Positions 1-11,350 of a DNA stretch of 64,000 bases are shown piece by piece; the stretch's first letter is position 1, and every line of letters begins with the position of its first letter. The stretch lies in the NCBI GenBank assembly GCA_032768795.1, contig CP136490.1, positions 248,001-312,000 on the forward strand. Reading direction: 5' to 3'. Made by a program: the position numbers and the translations under genes. Source of the DNA: Tremella fuciformis (lineage: Eukaryota > Basidiomycota > Tremellomycetes > Tremellales > Tremellaceae). The notes below the pieces were generated by a model, which saw only the letters and a list, made by a program, of their open reading frames with translations, did not search any database and was not told the origin of the DNA.

Positions 1-2
1 TT

Positions 3-71
3 GCTCAGGAAGGGCCGCTGACCATTGGCGCCGAGGAAGAGCGACGCCTGCTTGTAGGGGCGAATGAGTAA
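3..71 (+). CDS. 3' end of an unknown gene (partial)
   Basis: The window opens inside a reading frame of 22 codons that ends at TAA (69-71). It is rich in Glu, Leu and Arg (ends ...EEERRLLVGANE) and looks like a protein C-terminus, but it is too short to assign. It would converge on the lactonase gene downstream. The 345 bases that follow (72-416) hold no further convincing coding sequence and are probably the shared 3' region of the two genes. Confidence 0.4.
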   Translation, partial: AQEGPLTIGAEEERRLLVGANE

Positions 72-416
72 TACGGGATGTAGCGTGTGTCGTGATATGT
101 GATCGCGAGAGCGGTCAGAGCCCTGCTAGCCAGTAGCGGCGGTAGCTGGTAGCTCTTAGCTCTGTGGAAAGTGATGAAGAACTACCAGGGAGGCTGAGAG
201 GCCGCATAAGGGGGTGCGGGACGTTATGTATCCTTGCTACGACATGTTTTTGGATAGAGTGGCCGCATGATTGGCTGTGAATGACAGGGCGTGCTTGCGC
301 ATGTCGTGGACGATCAATGTTGATCGATCGTACGGACTGTTCCCGTCGGCGAATCCCAATCGGTTGCAAGTAGACGGTTTGCATGGTTGGATACGCGTTA
401 TAGCTTCACCATCTGA

Positions 417-1926
417 TCATAATCGCTGCGATAGGAGATCTCCTTCCACAGTCAAGCCCTCTACTAGGTAGATCATGTCTTCCGAAAAGCAGACCATCCG
501 CCCGCCGGGGACGAAGCAGAAGTTTGCGCATTGCGCTCCGATATTGTCATTTGCCAATCCGAGGACACTTCCATTAGCGATCAGGGTTTCTACTCTTGAC
601 GAAAGCTCACATCTTGCCAATCAAGGTGCCGTATCGATCTGGACATCAGCGGTGAACGTTCGCTACGGCTGGAAAACGTACTCCAAACATGTACACCGTC
701 TCCGGTACCGGAGTAGACGTTACCTCTAGTATCACACTTTACTGGACATCAGCTCCAAGCGCTGCAAGAGCTGACGAGGATGCTCACTCCCATCTGGCAC
801 CCCCGTATCTCCAAACGCAAAGACCCTCTTGTTTCTGAGACTGGGACCTGCTACAGTGATATCCGGCTCGTCCTCATCCCACACAACGTCATAAGCGTAT
901 CTACCCCGTCAGTGATCTCTCTCTCTCTTCATGAGGCCGCACAGCACTCACATTGTGCTGACGCGATGAGGATCTTGCTCGCCAGTGCCCTTGATCAGGT
1001 CCGTGTCGGTGACGTAACACGTTGCCCCATCTGGACTGAAACAAATCCCATTCGGGTGACCGAAACCATCCGCAGCCACTCGAACCTCGCCATTCTGAGG
1101 GTTGAAGACGTACACCTGACTTGGCAATTGCGGCGCGCCACGGAAGCCCTGTTCATGGGCATATGTGGGGTCTGTGAACCACAAGGTCCATCCCGGCTCG
1201 GGCCATCCTGGGTGCAAGGTTTCGGCGCGCGAGCCTCCCGATTGAAAATGAACTGGAGGCGGAAGCAGCACGGCGTCGTTCAGAGAGTTGAAGGGCCGGC
1301 CATTGTAGTTGTTCAGCACGACGTTGGTGTCTTTGGGATTCTTGGGGTTGACAGCCACGAAGCGAGAGGGACTAGCCAGTCCTTCACCTTGCTCGCAGAA
1401 CAGAACCCAGGACCCAAATGGACAGCCGCCGTTGCCTGTATCGACGATCCCTTCCAGGTCGACATCTTCGATCTGGTGAGTCTCCAAGTCGAGCGTGGCA
1501 ACCTTGACTCGTTTACCGATCAGCCCGTCCTTGTCGTGCTCGGGCGAGAGGTAGGTATTGCTGGTAAACCATACTTTGCCCGTGGACTCGACGTAGACTC
1601 CCGCTTCGTGCGCAAATGCCCAGTCTCGTTTGGCGATGCACTTGACGCTCGGCGACGGGCCGAGCAGCGAGAGGAAGGACGGGTGGATGGCCACGAATGG
1701 TTTGGCATCTTTGCTACCGATTTGGGAGGATGGGTGCTCTGCGAACTGGGTGGAGATGATCGAGTCGTTCCATTGGTGTCGGTAGAACGGGGCATCAATC
1801 ACAGCGTGACTGCTGGGAGGCAGTAACTGGGGGCAGTCAGCCCAGTCGATGAGTGCCGAGAGTGCCCACCTGAACGCTGTCTGGGACTTTCTTAGTGTCC
1901 CAAGTCTGGGCATTGCTCGAGCTCAT
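417..1926 (-). CDS. SMP-30/gluconolactonase-family lactonohydrolase, six exons
   Basis: Six-bladed beta-propeller enzyme of the SMP-30/gluconolactonase/LRE-like family, which hydrolyses lactones with a bound divalent metal. My splice model is exons 1870-1926, 952-1826, 788-900, 682-741, 611-638 and 417-567, with introns of 43-51 nt that all begin GT and end AG and keep the frame. Family landmarks in order: the WFTSN and LWFTDPTY strands, FGHPNGICFSPDG, a stretch ending GPSLRNKRVFAFGDTGVPDG, then GIKCDTRGNVYSGTGDG, WNRYGTLIGK and the ANFCF near the end. The start at 1926 (MSSSNAQTWD) is preferred over the in-frame ORF start at 1913 because it splices into the propeller and removes an odd N-terminus. 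I see no clear signal peptide, so it is probably intracellular. The 5' end lies head to head with the sugar transporter, which suggests, but does not prove, joint carbohydrate use. Confidence 0.85.
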
Positions 1927-2333
1927 CGTTCTTGCTGTCTATCACAACGTCGAGAGGGGCTCAGAAGAGGTGTTCACTACGTCGGGTAAAAGACGGTTGC
2001 GATAGCGTCATCGAACTATGCATTGGTCGGGGCCAAACGTTATTCTATTTTGGAATCGCCTCTCTAGCCGAGCCCCTAGCCGAGCCCCACGGACACGGAG
2101 TCCCGGAGCGCGTAAGATGCCGGCACCGGCCGCGCTGGATTCCTGCCTCGGACCAACCCGAAGATCTGGGACGGGTCGCCGGACGTGGTGACGTCTTGCG
2201 ACTGGCGCAAATTACTCCAAGATCGCTGCGGGGGTTGGACTGGTGGTATACAAGGGTGGAATGAGGCGTCCATCGCGTGTTCTTCCTCGTCTCGTATCCT
2301 GCTCGCTCAAGTCACCGCGTCTTGGAATACAAG
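1927..2333. promoter_or_regulatory. Divergent intergenic region, lactonase / sugar transporter
   Basis: About 400 bases between two divergent starts. It contains short direct repeats (agccgagcccc twice at about 2067-2090) but no gene that I can support. It must hold the promoters of both neighbours. Confidence 0.4.
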
Positions 2334-4197
2334 ATGTCGATGCCGCCACTGCCGTCCTTGCCGATCCTTCGTGGTCGCGCGTTACTGTATACCACTACCG
2401 CCCTCACTTCGCTGGGGTTCACCTTGATTGGCTATGACAATGTGAGTAGCGACTAGCCTTGCCACTGACTTGGCTGACTCACCGAGGGAGTCATGGGTGG
2501 CATCATCAACAACCCGCCCTTCATCAATACCTTCAACAACCCGTCCACTTCGCTCGTCGGGACCATTGTGGCAATCTACGAGGTTGGCGCAGCGGTCGGC
2601 TCGCTCATCTGCGCGGTCTTTGGAGAGTATCTCGGCCGACGCTGGTCAATCTTCATCGGCGCCATCATCATGCTCGGCGGGGCAGGCTTCCAAGCGGGGA
2701 TCTCGTCGACTGGCGCGCTGATTGGAGCGAGAATCGTTTCGGGCCTCGGCATGGGTTTCCTCAACTCGACAAACCCAGTACTTCAGAGCGAAGTGTCGCC
2801 CAAGTCATCCAGAGGGCGCTTTGTCTGTTTCCAACTGTCATGCCTGAACTCGGGGACCATGCTGGCGTATTGGTAGGTCCTTACTTAGCCCCCAGATCGT
2901 CAGCTCACTGTTTGACAGGGTCGGCTATGGCTTCACGCCCATTTCTGGGTCCAAAGCCTGGAGAGTGCCCGTCGCCATCCAGGCAGTGTACATCCTGGCG
3001 ATCCTGACGCTCATCTGGCTCGTACCTGAATCACCACGTTGGCTCGCCTCGCACGACAGGGAGGACGAAGCGCTGGCGGTGCTCGTGCGTCTGGCCAACA
3101 CGGACGAGAATGACGAAGAGGTGCAGGCAACGTATACCGGCATACTGGCGAGCTCTTCCACTCTTCCAGCCTTGGAAACCCGCTGATAAGGCTCAGGAAG
3201 CTGTACAGCTGCAAAAGTCCGTCGGAGCAGGGACATGGTCCGACCTTCTGAGGGAGGATGAAGTCCGCTCTCGCCGCCGCCTCCTCACAGCTTGCTCGAT
3301 TCAGTTCTTCCAGCAGGTCAATGCATCAATGCGCTCAACTACTACGCCACCAATCTTGTGCTTGCGACGGGTTTGGACCTGCACGAGTCGTCGCTGGTAG
3401 CGGGCGGGCTATTCACCTGGTTCTTTGTGGCGTCCTTTATCCCGTGGCTGCTCATCGACTCGGTCGGACGGCGTAAGCTCTTGCTGGCGTGCATCACGGG
3501 CATGGTCATGTGCTTTGCGATCGAAGCTGGGTGCGTGAGCGCGGTGGAAAAGTCTGGCAGCAAGGCAGCAGGCGGGGCGGCAGTGGCATTCCTGTTCATC
3601 TACTTGGGGCTCTTTACTGTGCATCTCTCCTTCCCCTGAGAAAACCATTCACTGACGCGCAGATCGGGTTCCAGGCGATCGTATGGACATACCCCTCTGA
3701 GATTCTGCCGCTTCGTCTGCGCCAGAAAGGGTCGGCGATATCGACGTTCTGTAACTGGATCACCAAGTGAGTTTGATCCGTGCACATTGTGTGCTGTGTG
3801 TTCCGTGCCTGACGATCAGCTTTGCCGTGGTCGAGATGACCCCACCCGGCCTGAAGAACATCGGATACAAGTTTTACGTGGTGAGTCGAGCCACTATATC
3901 CAAAGCGGGACTAATGGGCAGATCTTCACCATCATCAACGCCTGTTTCCTGCCCATCATCTACCTCTACTACCCGGAGACAAAGCACCTGTCTCTCGAAT
4001 CGATCGATCGCATCTTTGCCACCCACCCCGGGGCACATCAAGCGGAGCTCAAGCCAGAGGTGCAGCATGCCGAGGTGACCCAGTCCCCTCGCAAGGTCGA
4101 AAAGATGCTCCAGGGCAATCCCGTGCAGAGATCCCTGCAGCTGCAAGCGCAGATGAAGGCGAGAAGGGGAGGATCGGCAATAGACGAGCCAGTGTAG
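2334..4197 (+). CDS. MFS sugar transporter (SP family) with an apparent frameshift
   Basis: Twelve-helix sugar:H+ symporter of the fungal hexose transporter type in the plasma membrane. Exons: 2334-2441, 2487-2872, 2919-3120, 3170-3618, 3663-3766, 3820-3880 and 3922-4197. Signatures: GYDNGVMGG in helix 1, FGEYLGRRWSIFIGA (the R-x-G-R-R loop after helix 2), VPESPRWLA at the end of helix 6, QFFQQ and INALNYYATN in helix 7, and PETKHLSLESID after helix 12. All exon junctions keep phase except inside exon 4: the frame of QFFQQ and the frame of INALNYY differ by one base at about 3311-3325, where the family normally has QQLTGINALNYY. No splice pair explains this without removing conserved helix 7. 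So the gene is either a recent pseudogene or carries an assembly error. Its 3' end converges on the DHA2 transporter with a 63-base gap. Confidence 0.8.
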
Positions 4198-4260
4198 CTA
4201 TAACCTTAACAGAATGTTGTCATTCATGCTCTATGTACAGTTGTTTTAGTCAATCATCCT

Positions 4261-6105
4261 TTACAGCTCGTGCTTCTTGGGGATCTTGACTAAGAGCCCT
4301 ACGACACCGGCCGCCATGCCCGCCAGACCGATGGCAAAGTAGAACGCCGCCCTGTAACCCTTCACCAATGGTCCACTGGGGAACGTGTATGCTTCGACGG
4401 TACCGGCCATGCCAAGACCGATTGACAACCTGCAGTCACATTTCAGCCGTAATCCTTCATCAACCAAAAGAGCAGCCCACGAGTAGTTGACGACCATGGC
4501 GACCATTGCTCCTGCAATGCTCTGGTGCTCGTCCTTGACCGCCGTGCTGATCAGGAACTGACCGGCAGCGTAGCTCAAGTCTGTATCATCAGGGCGCAGT
4601 CAAAGAAATAAGGACCGCACTTGCCCGGCCCGAAGATGACCACGATGGTGCTGGGGAAGATGACGGCCCAGTATGTGGTTGAGACAGGGGCAACGGCCAT
4701 GAGGATGTTGCCGATGAGGAAAGCGACGCAGGAGAGCAGGAAGATCCTGTGAGGGGGAACGCGTCGCAGGAGAAGCGGCACGGACAGTGCGGCCAGTATA
4801 CCTGGAATCATCAGTCTCAGCAGCTAAATTACATGACGATGACTCACCAGCCGGCATAGAAGGCAAGAATTGCACGGTCACAAGGACTGGACTGTTCACG
4901 CCTCGAACGTTCCTCAGACTAGCCACCTGTGAGCGACATCTTGGATGAGAGAGATACACAGACAACAAGTTCAAGTAGTAGAGCCAAATGCCAAAGCTCA
5001 TCCACCCCATCCATAGGCTCAAGTACACCAACAGCGGCGTCTTTCGTAACAGGTCGATGGGGACGAGGGCTCTCTCGCCCAGCCTTCGCTCGTACAGGAA
5101 AAAGCCGAGACCGAGAGGGAAAGACAAGACGAGGAAGGTGAGCGGGAGGGCTGTCGGCCATCCGGCCAGCGGACCCTGGTTCCAAGCAAAGTTGAAGAAC
5201 CCCAAGGTCAAGATGAGGAGAAGCGATCCCAGCCAATCGAGCTGCTTCAGACCGGAGAGATTCGCGGTATCTGCGGGGAAAGTGATCGCTCCTAGGCCGA
5301 GAACGACGGTGCAGCTGATTGTCCTAGTAGGTGTCAGCTCATGCGCAGGCTACTCGAAACGAACTCACGCCAAGAAGAAGATCCACTCCGGATGCCCCTT
5401 GATCGCGATCCAGGATGCAATCAACGACGGGATTACAAATCCTAGAGGAGCCATCATTCCCAGCAAGCTGAATACGACGGCCCGATGCTTGTCACTTGTG
5501 TAGGTTCTTCCCAGAATCCCAACAGCACTCGGCACTGGGCCGATGAGCATAGCCTGTAGTCTGCAAAACAAGAGCTCACGAGCAAAGGCGACGCCCATCC
5601 CGGCCAATCCCCTGCAGACATCAAACTGAATGGGCGTCCTGGCAAATCCCGAACCGAGGTTGGCGAGTGCCATGACCGCGAATCCTACCATCCATGTCCG
5701 CTTCAGCCCTCTAAACCTGTCAGCAGCAGCAGCATGGATGAGATCAACATACGCCAGATCGCCTATCCGCCCAAAAGGAACGAGGCAAGCACCAACAGTG
5801 AGACTGAGCATCAGCTCGCCCCGACCTCGATTCCAAAGGGCTCACCCGTACGAAGCCGCCATCCACGCCAACTCCCCCGGGACCGCCGTGTTCAGCCGTT
5901 CCCCGATCTGGTACAAGGGGAAGATCGTCCCCGCCAGATGCCCCTGTACAAAGAGCTGAGTGGAGAGAGCAGTAGCAGCTACGATGGTCTTGCGGATCGG
6001 ACCCAGCTGGGGTTTGGGATCCGCGGCACTGGACTGCTCTTCCCGCTCGCCGAGATCATACTGCTCGCTGGGCTCGCTGGGCCGGTCGACCTCGACAGCT
6101 GACAT
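4261..6105 (-). CDS. DHA2-type MFS multidrug transporter
   Basis: Fourteen-helix drug:H+ antiporter-like member of the major facilitator superfamily, multi-exon. The protein begins with a hydrophilic, acidic tail (MSAVEVDRPSEPSEQYDLGE) followed by helix 1 (TIVAATALSTQLFVQGHLAG). Exon 1 is 5846-6105, exon 2 5753-5803, and exon 3 ends upstream at 5716; introns 5804-5845 and 5717-5752 keep the frame. Later exons give LTVGACLVPFGRIGDLA, a large middle block with GRTYTSDKHRAVVFSLLG (the loop between helices 4 and 5), then LKQLDWLGSLLLILTLGFFNFAWNQGP and the final helix pair ending at KKHEL. I did not fix every splice site after 5365. The sequence resembles fungal aminotriazole-resistance-type transporters. 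Substrate cannot be told from sequence. Confidence 0.8.
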
Positions 6106-6404
6106 GGTGGATGTTTAGACCAAAGAAACGACATCTTGGCCCGCAGCCTTCCCGACATTATATGATAGGGTTACATCTCGGCCGATAAGCGGTGACGCGA
6201 TGATCTTTGTAATGATCGTCTCGGTGATCATCCAATTATCCGGGACACGTGGTCGCTTCTGTCCATCCGTCGGAGCTCTCCTGATCCGTGTCATTCTTCA
6301 GGGGACGGTAAGACGGCTGCGTGCTATCCCGAAGTAATGTGCTTTGAAACGACGTCGGCCCCACGCCCATGGCCTTTTCGCGTTCCTAATGGGCACCTAG
6401 TTTG
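6106..6404. other. Upstream region of the DHA2 transporter
   Basis: About 300 bases without a supported gene. It lies upstream of the DHA2 start and downstream of the small hypothetical gene. No clear motif was recognised. Confidence 0.3.
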
Positions 6405-6770
6405 TCAGGGTGGGTACGGTCTGCCGGCGGCAGTAAATCGCTGAAGGATATGAGCCTCTGGGCCTGATACGTCGAGAAATAGGTTTGGCTCTCCGACGAG
6501 CGCCGACAAGTTTAGCGGCATTGAGTGCTCCTCTTGGAACACCGTGAACCGTTGTAGACAGGGCAAGGGAATCTGGAGCTCGGAGAAACCTTCCCTGAGG
6601 TTGGAGATAAGGATCGTCCCTTGAGGCAGCACGCACTTGAGCCACTGGTCTGCGCAGGCCAGCGCTTATCCGCCGCCAAAAGAGTGTTGACGGGATCGTC
6701 GCAGGGCCAAGCCGTCCACCAGGTCCGCCCCGCCCCCCTCACCTGCCTGTATTTCTGGACGGAATCCCAT
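6405..6770 (-). CDS. Small hypothetical protein, two exons
   Basis: A possible gene of two exons, 6743-6770 and 6405-6649, joined by a GT-AG intron of 93 nt that keeps phase (G + AC gives Asp). The product starts MGFRPEIQADQWLKCVLPQG and runs through a hydrophobic but non-membrane stretch to ...FTAAGRPYPP. I do not recognise it. It could be a degenerate relative of the neighbouring two-module family, but I cannot show that. The start is a guess, since the frame upstream is closed by a stop. Confidence 0.35.
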
Positions 6771-7400
6771 TCTGATACAGTCAAAGAGCAGGGGAGACCT
6801 CGAAATCCCACGTCAACTCTCGTCTCAATTGTCTCTGCTGTTCCGACCGAATGAGCAGCTTGTACTCTCTGCGCCCCGAGTAATGCCGACCAGATGGCAG
6901 CTGGGACGGCGCTCTTCGGGCGAGACAGCCCAGCTTCGAGCGCTGAACGCCAAAGAAAAGAGTTACCAGAGCAGGACTTTTCGGCTACTTTGACTAGGAA
7001 GATTTACCGGATGCAAAAAGTGGTCGAGTTCCCCGTGCGCGAGTCCGAAGGGGCTCGGCATGAACTGTTGCCGAGACCAAGTCATTCCAGGCGCGTGTGA
7101 CTTTGTTCACTCGTATAGCTAGCTGCTTGTGTCCCCGAGGTGGTCGGACGTCCAGCCTTACAAATTGGCATATAAGGGGGCCCAGTCCAGGGGGGACTTG
7201 ACTATTCGCCACTTGGCTCACGACAAGGAACCTCCAGCTCCGGCGTACACCAAGCAGGCTTTGACCGAACATGTCAGCGCGAAGAAAGAGCAAAATGACT
7301 TTGTGCTGACTCTAGGTCGACTAAACGCCGAGCGGCGTCGTCTGAGAATGACTCACCTCCTCCTCTCCCCCAGTCCATCCGGTCGGCCACCCCGACGGCA
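6771..7400. promoter_or_regulatory. Upstream region of the split two-module gene
   Basis: A TATAAG at 7171-7176 lies 100 bases before an ATG (7271). That ATG opens only a 12-codon frame (MSARRKSKMTLC) before a stop. The frame of the downstream gene is open from about 7310, so a short upstream exon or an unseen base change may connect them. Nothing else is recognised between 6771 and 7160. Confidence 0.35.
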
Positions 7401-8469
7401 TTGCAAGAGATGGGGACCGATGCCATGCAGGGCTCTTGGAAGGCGCGCCTGTCCAGTGCCGTCAAGGAAGACCCGACACGGTCTTCCAAGCTACCCACCA
7501 AGAAGCTCAAGAAGGATCCGAAAGAGCATTATTTGGCGGTGTACACCAGAATTATGCGAGTCGAGAAGGGAACATGGCGAGGGGAGAAAGCCCATTTCAT
7601 CGCGGTCCAATTCGATCACGAGTCTGACAAGCGCAGCCCGGTTAAGCGAGGCAAAATACACATCCAGGTCGAGTCTGTCCCAGCATCTGTACCGCAGACC
7701 CCTCGACCACATGATACGGACACACCTGGACTGGCCCAAGGCATCGCTCCGGCAGAGGATGGCACCTCTCCGATCCCTGAGAAGACGGAAAGCCTTTTGG
7801 GCTTGGAGCGGATTCCGCAATTGAGGATCGTTCAACTCGGCCCGACTCACATCGGCGACTATGCCTTTGATGACAAGGCTCGGGAGGGCCCGTCTGGCTC
7901 TATTGAGCAGGACACGAAGCAAGCGCAAGTGCCGGCACGAGCCGCAACATTCGGCACGTTTCTCAGCGAGATGGACAGTTTTCATCTGTCAGCCTCTCTC
8001 GGGACCCCGTCATCACCTGGCACCGAGAACACCTCATCCCTGAATGTGGAAGTAGTAGCGAACGGCAACTACTATAGCCCTCCCGCAATCCAAGTCGCCT
8101 TTGTGGTGCTTTCCAACGGTCAGCCGTTCACACTGCATGCCGCCGGTGACTACAAGACGCGCGGCGGTCCGGAGCGTCGGCTGACTCTGATCGAACCAAG
8201 GCAGCCTGCCAAGTTCAGCTGGGAGGGCGGTGAACTCATACCCGCTGGGAAGCCCAGCATGAACGGCGACTTTGCGACTTCGGACATGGAGCGCCATTAT
8301 GCCGCCGCCGTGGACTGGCCTTGGGAATATGGCAAAGTGAGTTCGGTCTGAAAGTACAGTACGGTGCTGATCATGGTAGGAATTCCCTATCATCCCTGCG
8401 ATTCCAGAGCCGACACCACCGCCCACCATGTCGTTGTCGGGTCACTCTTCCGAAGGCCCCACGGTACCT
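7401..8469 (+). pseudogene. Split two-module hypothetical gene, 5' part (module 1)
   Basis: Open frame with coding character, 7401-8336, then a 43-nt intron 8337-8379 (GTGAGT donor, CTGAT branch, TAG acceptor) and 30 more codons (8380-8469) that run directly into the copia LTR. Removing the copia element with one copy of its TACCT duplication joins these codons in frame to the 427-codon frame at 23103. I therefore read both halves as one gene of about 770 or more residues. Module 1 has YTRIMRVEKGTWRGEKAHFI, a Pro/Ser-rich linker, and VAFVVLSNGQPFTLHAAGDY. These match module 2 in order and spacing (TEITRVKTGTYDGRSAVYV; VVFGAVVETYGKPFILTADV). Family unknown to me. The 5' end is uncertain: the first in-frame ATG is at 7410. 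An alternative is two tandem paralogs, the second starting at ATG 8428. Confidence 0.6.
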
Positions 8470-8645
8470 TGTTACACAACGATGAGAGCAATGCATTCGT
8501 CCATCTATGCAGCCCTACTTATATGAGCAGCGCTCTGGCGGCCTGTGCGTGGCCGCTCGCTCATGGTCTTATTGTTCTACTCCGCATCCTACCCAAAGAG
8601 GCAATTCTGACCCTATGAGGCGTCCTCGGGGCCTATTGTTCAACA
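8470..8645 (-). repeat. Copia 3' LTR
   Basis: 176 bp, by eye identical to the copy at 22922-23097. The gag-pol stop codon falls at 8640-8642, inside the LTR. A polypurine tract (minus strand CGAGGGGGAG, 8646-8655) abuts it, as needed for plus-strand priming. Confidence 0.95.
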
Positions 8646-11350
8646 CTCCCCCTCGAAGTCTGCAGGCTGCAGGTGGCCGCGACAGGTCTGGCGGTTGTGC
8701 CAAGGACCTACCGGGCATCCCCAAGCCTGCTGATCTTCGCTCCAGGACGATAGAGGCCCGAGACCACGCGTCGCACGGTCCAGACCAACACCTCCTTCAG
8801 GCTGATGGGAAGGCGTCAGGCCGTTCTCCATCAATACCGACCCAAAATCGATGATCTTGGTGTCTGCCGGTAGCCCTGATCCTCCTTGATACTCTCCAGC
8901 TCCCCCTGCAGTCCTATCCCCTCTGGTTTTCCGTGCGCATCCAGCAAAGCATTGCTCATGACGAGCGAGCTGATGGATCGGCTGACTAGCGGCATTTCGG
9001 CGTTTTGGCCCGACCACGTGGTGTGGCAGACGACTTTGAGCGCGACTGACTTTGTCATTCAACACCTTCTCGCTACCGTCGACGTCTTCTAGATCGCTGA
9101 ATGCAGCCGCTAGGTGGACGAGAGCGCGCTCCGCACCGGCAGGCGGACGCCCCAGACCCAGAGCTTCAAAATGGCGCGCGTGAGCGGCGGCGGGAAGCGA
9201 CTTGGTGAGGATATCCGCCTTCTGGTCTGCAGAGCTGACGTACCGCAAGGTCACCTTGCCGGTGTCGACGAGTTCCCGGATCAAATGATGCTTTATGTCG
9301 ATGTGCTTGGTCCGAGAGTGAGTGGTTGGCTGTCCTGCAAGCCTGATAGACCCCTGGTTGTCGCAGAAGAGCGGCGTTGGTGATCTCTGCTCGAGTCCTA
9401 GCTCACAGAGCAGGTTCCTGAGCCAAACCGCCTCCTTGGCTGCTTCTGCGACAGCGATGTATTCGGCCTCAACGGTCGATGTCGAGACCGTGGCTTGCCT
9501 GCGAGACGACCATGTGATCGCCGAGCCCTTGAACTCCATCAACCAGCCTGTGGTTGACCGCCGAGTGTCCTTGCAACCCGCCCAGTCCGAATCTACCCAG
9601 CCCTGCAGCCCGTCGTCTTTCCCGCCGCCTAGCCTGAGCCCGACAGTCCGTGTGTGGGCTAGGTAGGTCAGGACGCCTTGTGCGAGGTCCCAATGCTGAC
9701 GGGTAGGTGCTGCGAGCGCCCTGGAGAGGTATGAGGCCGCGAACATGACGTCCGGACGTGTGCAGCCCGCTAGCCATAGGAGACATCCTACCAGTTCTTG
9801 ATAGGGCGTTAAGGCTGTTGACACGTCCTCTGCATCGATCTTGGCGTCCTGTGGCAGCGGTGTCGATCGTGAGCGTCTACTCGTGTGCTCCGGGAAGCGC
9901 TCGAGCACCCTGTCGATATACGCGGGCTGACTCAGCCAGATCGTCTGTCTAGCCTTGTCTTGCGATACCTTCATCCCGAGCACGGTGCCGACGTCGCCTA
10001 TGACGGTGATCGTCCACTCAGCCTTTAGGGCTGTCCACAGGGTGTCGATCTCCCCCTGCGACGATGCGGCAATCACGATGTCGTCGACATAGACCAAGAC
10101 AAGCACGATTCGGCCTTGTCGGTCCTGCCGCACATACAGTCCCCAGTCACCGTTTGTCCTCTGGAAGCCCTGTCGACGTAAGACCCGTCCTAGCTCTTCC
10201 CACCAGTTCCTTGCTGATTGCTTCAGGCCGTACAGGCTTTTCAAGAGCAACAGGGCGTCGCAGCCTGACTTCCGCCGCATGCCGTCCGGATACCGAATGT
10301 AGACCTCGGTGTCAATAGGGCTGTTCAAATAGGCCCCTTCGACGTCCGCTTGCGCGACGATCATGCGGTCTGCGGCGGCGATAGCCAGCAACAGTCTCAG
10401 GGATCCGAGACGGCCTACCGGCGCGAACGTCTCTTCAAAGTCGATACCCGGCACCTGCGAGAAGCCCTGCGCGACGAGCCGAGCCTTGTGTTTGACGACG
10501 TTGCCGTCCGCATCGGTCTTGACCTTGAATACCCATCGCGAACCGACAGCCTTGCGGCCTGCAGGCAGCTTCACCTCGCGCCAGGTCCCCTTGCCCTCAA
10601 TGTTCGAGATCTCTTTCTCCATGGCGGCAATCCACTCTGCCCTGTCGTCGCTCGCCATCGCCTCCGCTAGGTTCCTGGGATCTACAGGCATCACGGGGCC
10701 ATCAGCGGCGTTGGCGGAGAGGAATGCGAAAGGGCTGTGCAGCCGCTCGACGATCGCACCGAACTTTGGAGGCGGTCTCTTGTCTCGGATCGGCCGCCCG
10801 GCTTCATTCGTGGCCACGGGCTGTGGCTGAGGCGTCGCTGCGACCGGCACATACGTCCAGCGCTCGGCAACAGGGATCCTGGAACGATTGGTGGCCACTG
10901 GGAGACGGGACGGACGGGGGACCCGAGGCTGCTCAGGCGTGTTGGAAGTGACCGGTGAGGGATCGTTGATTGTGAGCTCTTCCTCTGAGATCTCCACTCC
11001 AGCGACATTTTTCTGAGCTTGCCCGGAGTCCTGCTGACCCTCAGATGCCTTCGGATCGTCTCTATCATCATCCCTGTTCGAATGACTAGCGATCTTGCCT
11101 CCCATCGATCCAACCGGTATGAGTTGTGCTCGGTCACTTTGGGTCACGTGACCGACATCGGCCTCATCGTCCTCTGACCTCTCGAGCACTTTGACATCTC
11201 TTCGATGGGCAATCTCACCCGTGGCATCGAGCTGCACGATCCAACCGCTCTGGGCCTCACTCTGACCAAGTATCCGACACGCCTCGCCGCGCTCTGTCGT
11301 GAACGACGCTTTACGGCGGATCTGAGACGGGATCTGCGCATGACATCTTT
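8640..11350 (-). CDS. pol: Copia pol, 3' portion: RT and RNase H
   Basis: Second part of the copia polyprotein, separated from the first by the gypsy insertion. It resumes in the region just after integrase (KRCHAQIPSQIRRK). It then has the copia RT core: GSRWVFKVKTDADGN, KARLVAQGFSQVPGIDFEETFAPV, SLYGLKQSARNWWEEL and the catalytic YVDD in LVYVDDIVIA. RNase H follows (GWVDSDWAGCKDTRRSTTGW, STVEAEYIAVAEAAKE, KHIDIKHHLIRE, ADILTKSLP). The frame then stays open for about 190 further codons of non-conserved, low-homology sequence up to the LTR. That is longer than copia proteins usually are after RNase H, and may be untranslated sequence that happens to be open or an extra C-terminal domain. Confidence 0.92.

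Noticed and set aside
780..1826. 348-codon plus-strand frame
   Set aside because: It is the antisense of the lactonase exon 2; the minus-strand frame has family motifs and joins by splicing, the plus one has none.
5520..5600. Extra 19-26 nt intron in the DHA2 transporter (gtgagctcttgttttgcag)
   Set aside because: Too short for a spliceosomal intron and its removal breaks the frame; the region stays open without it.
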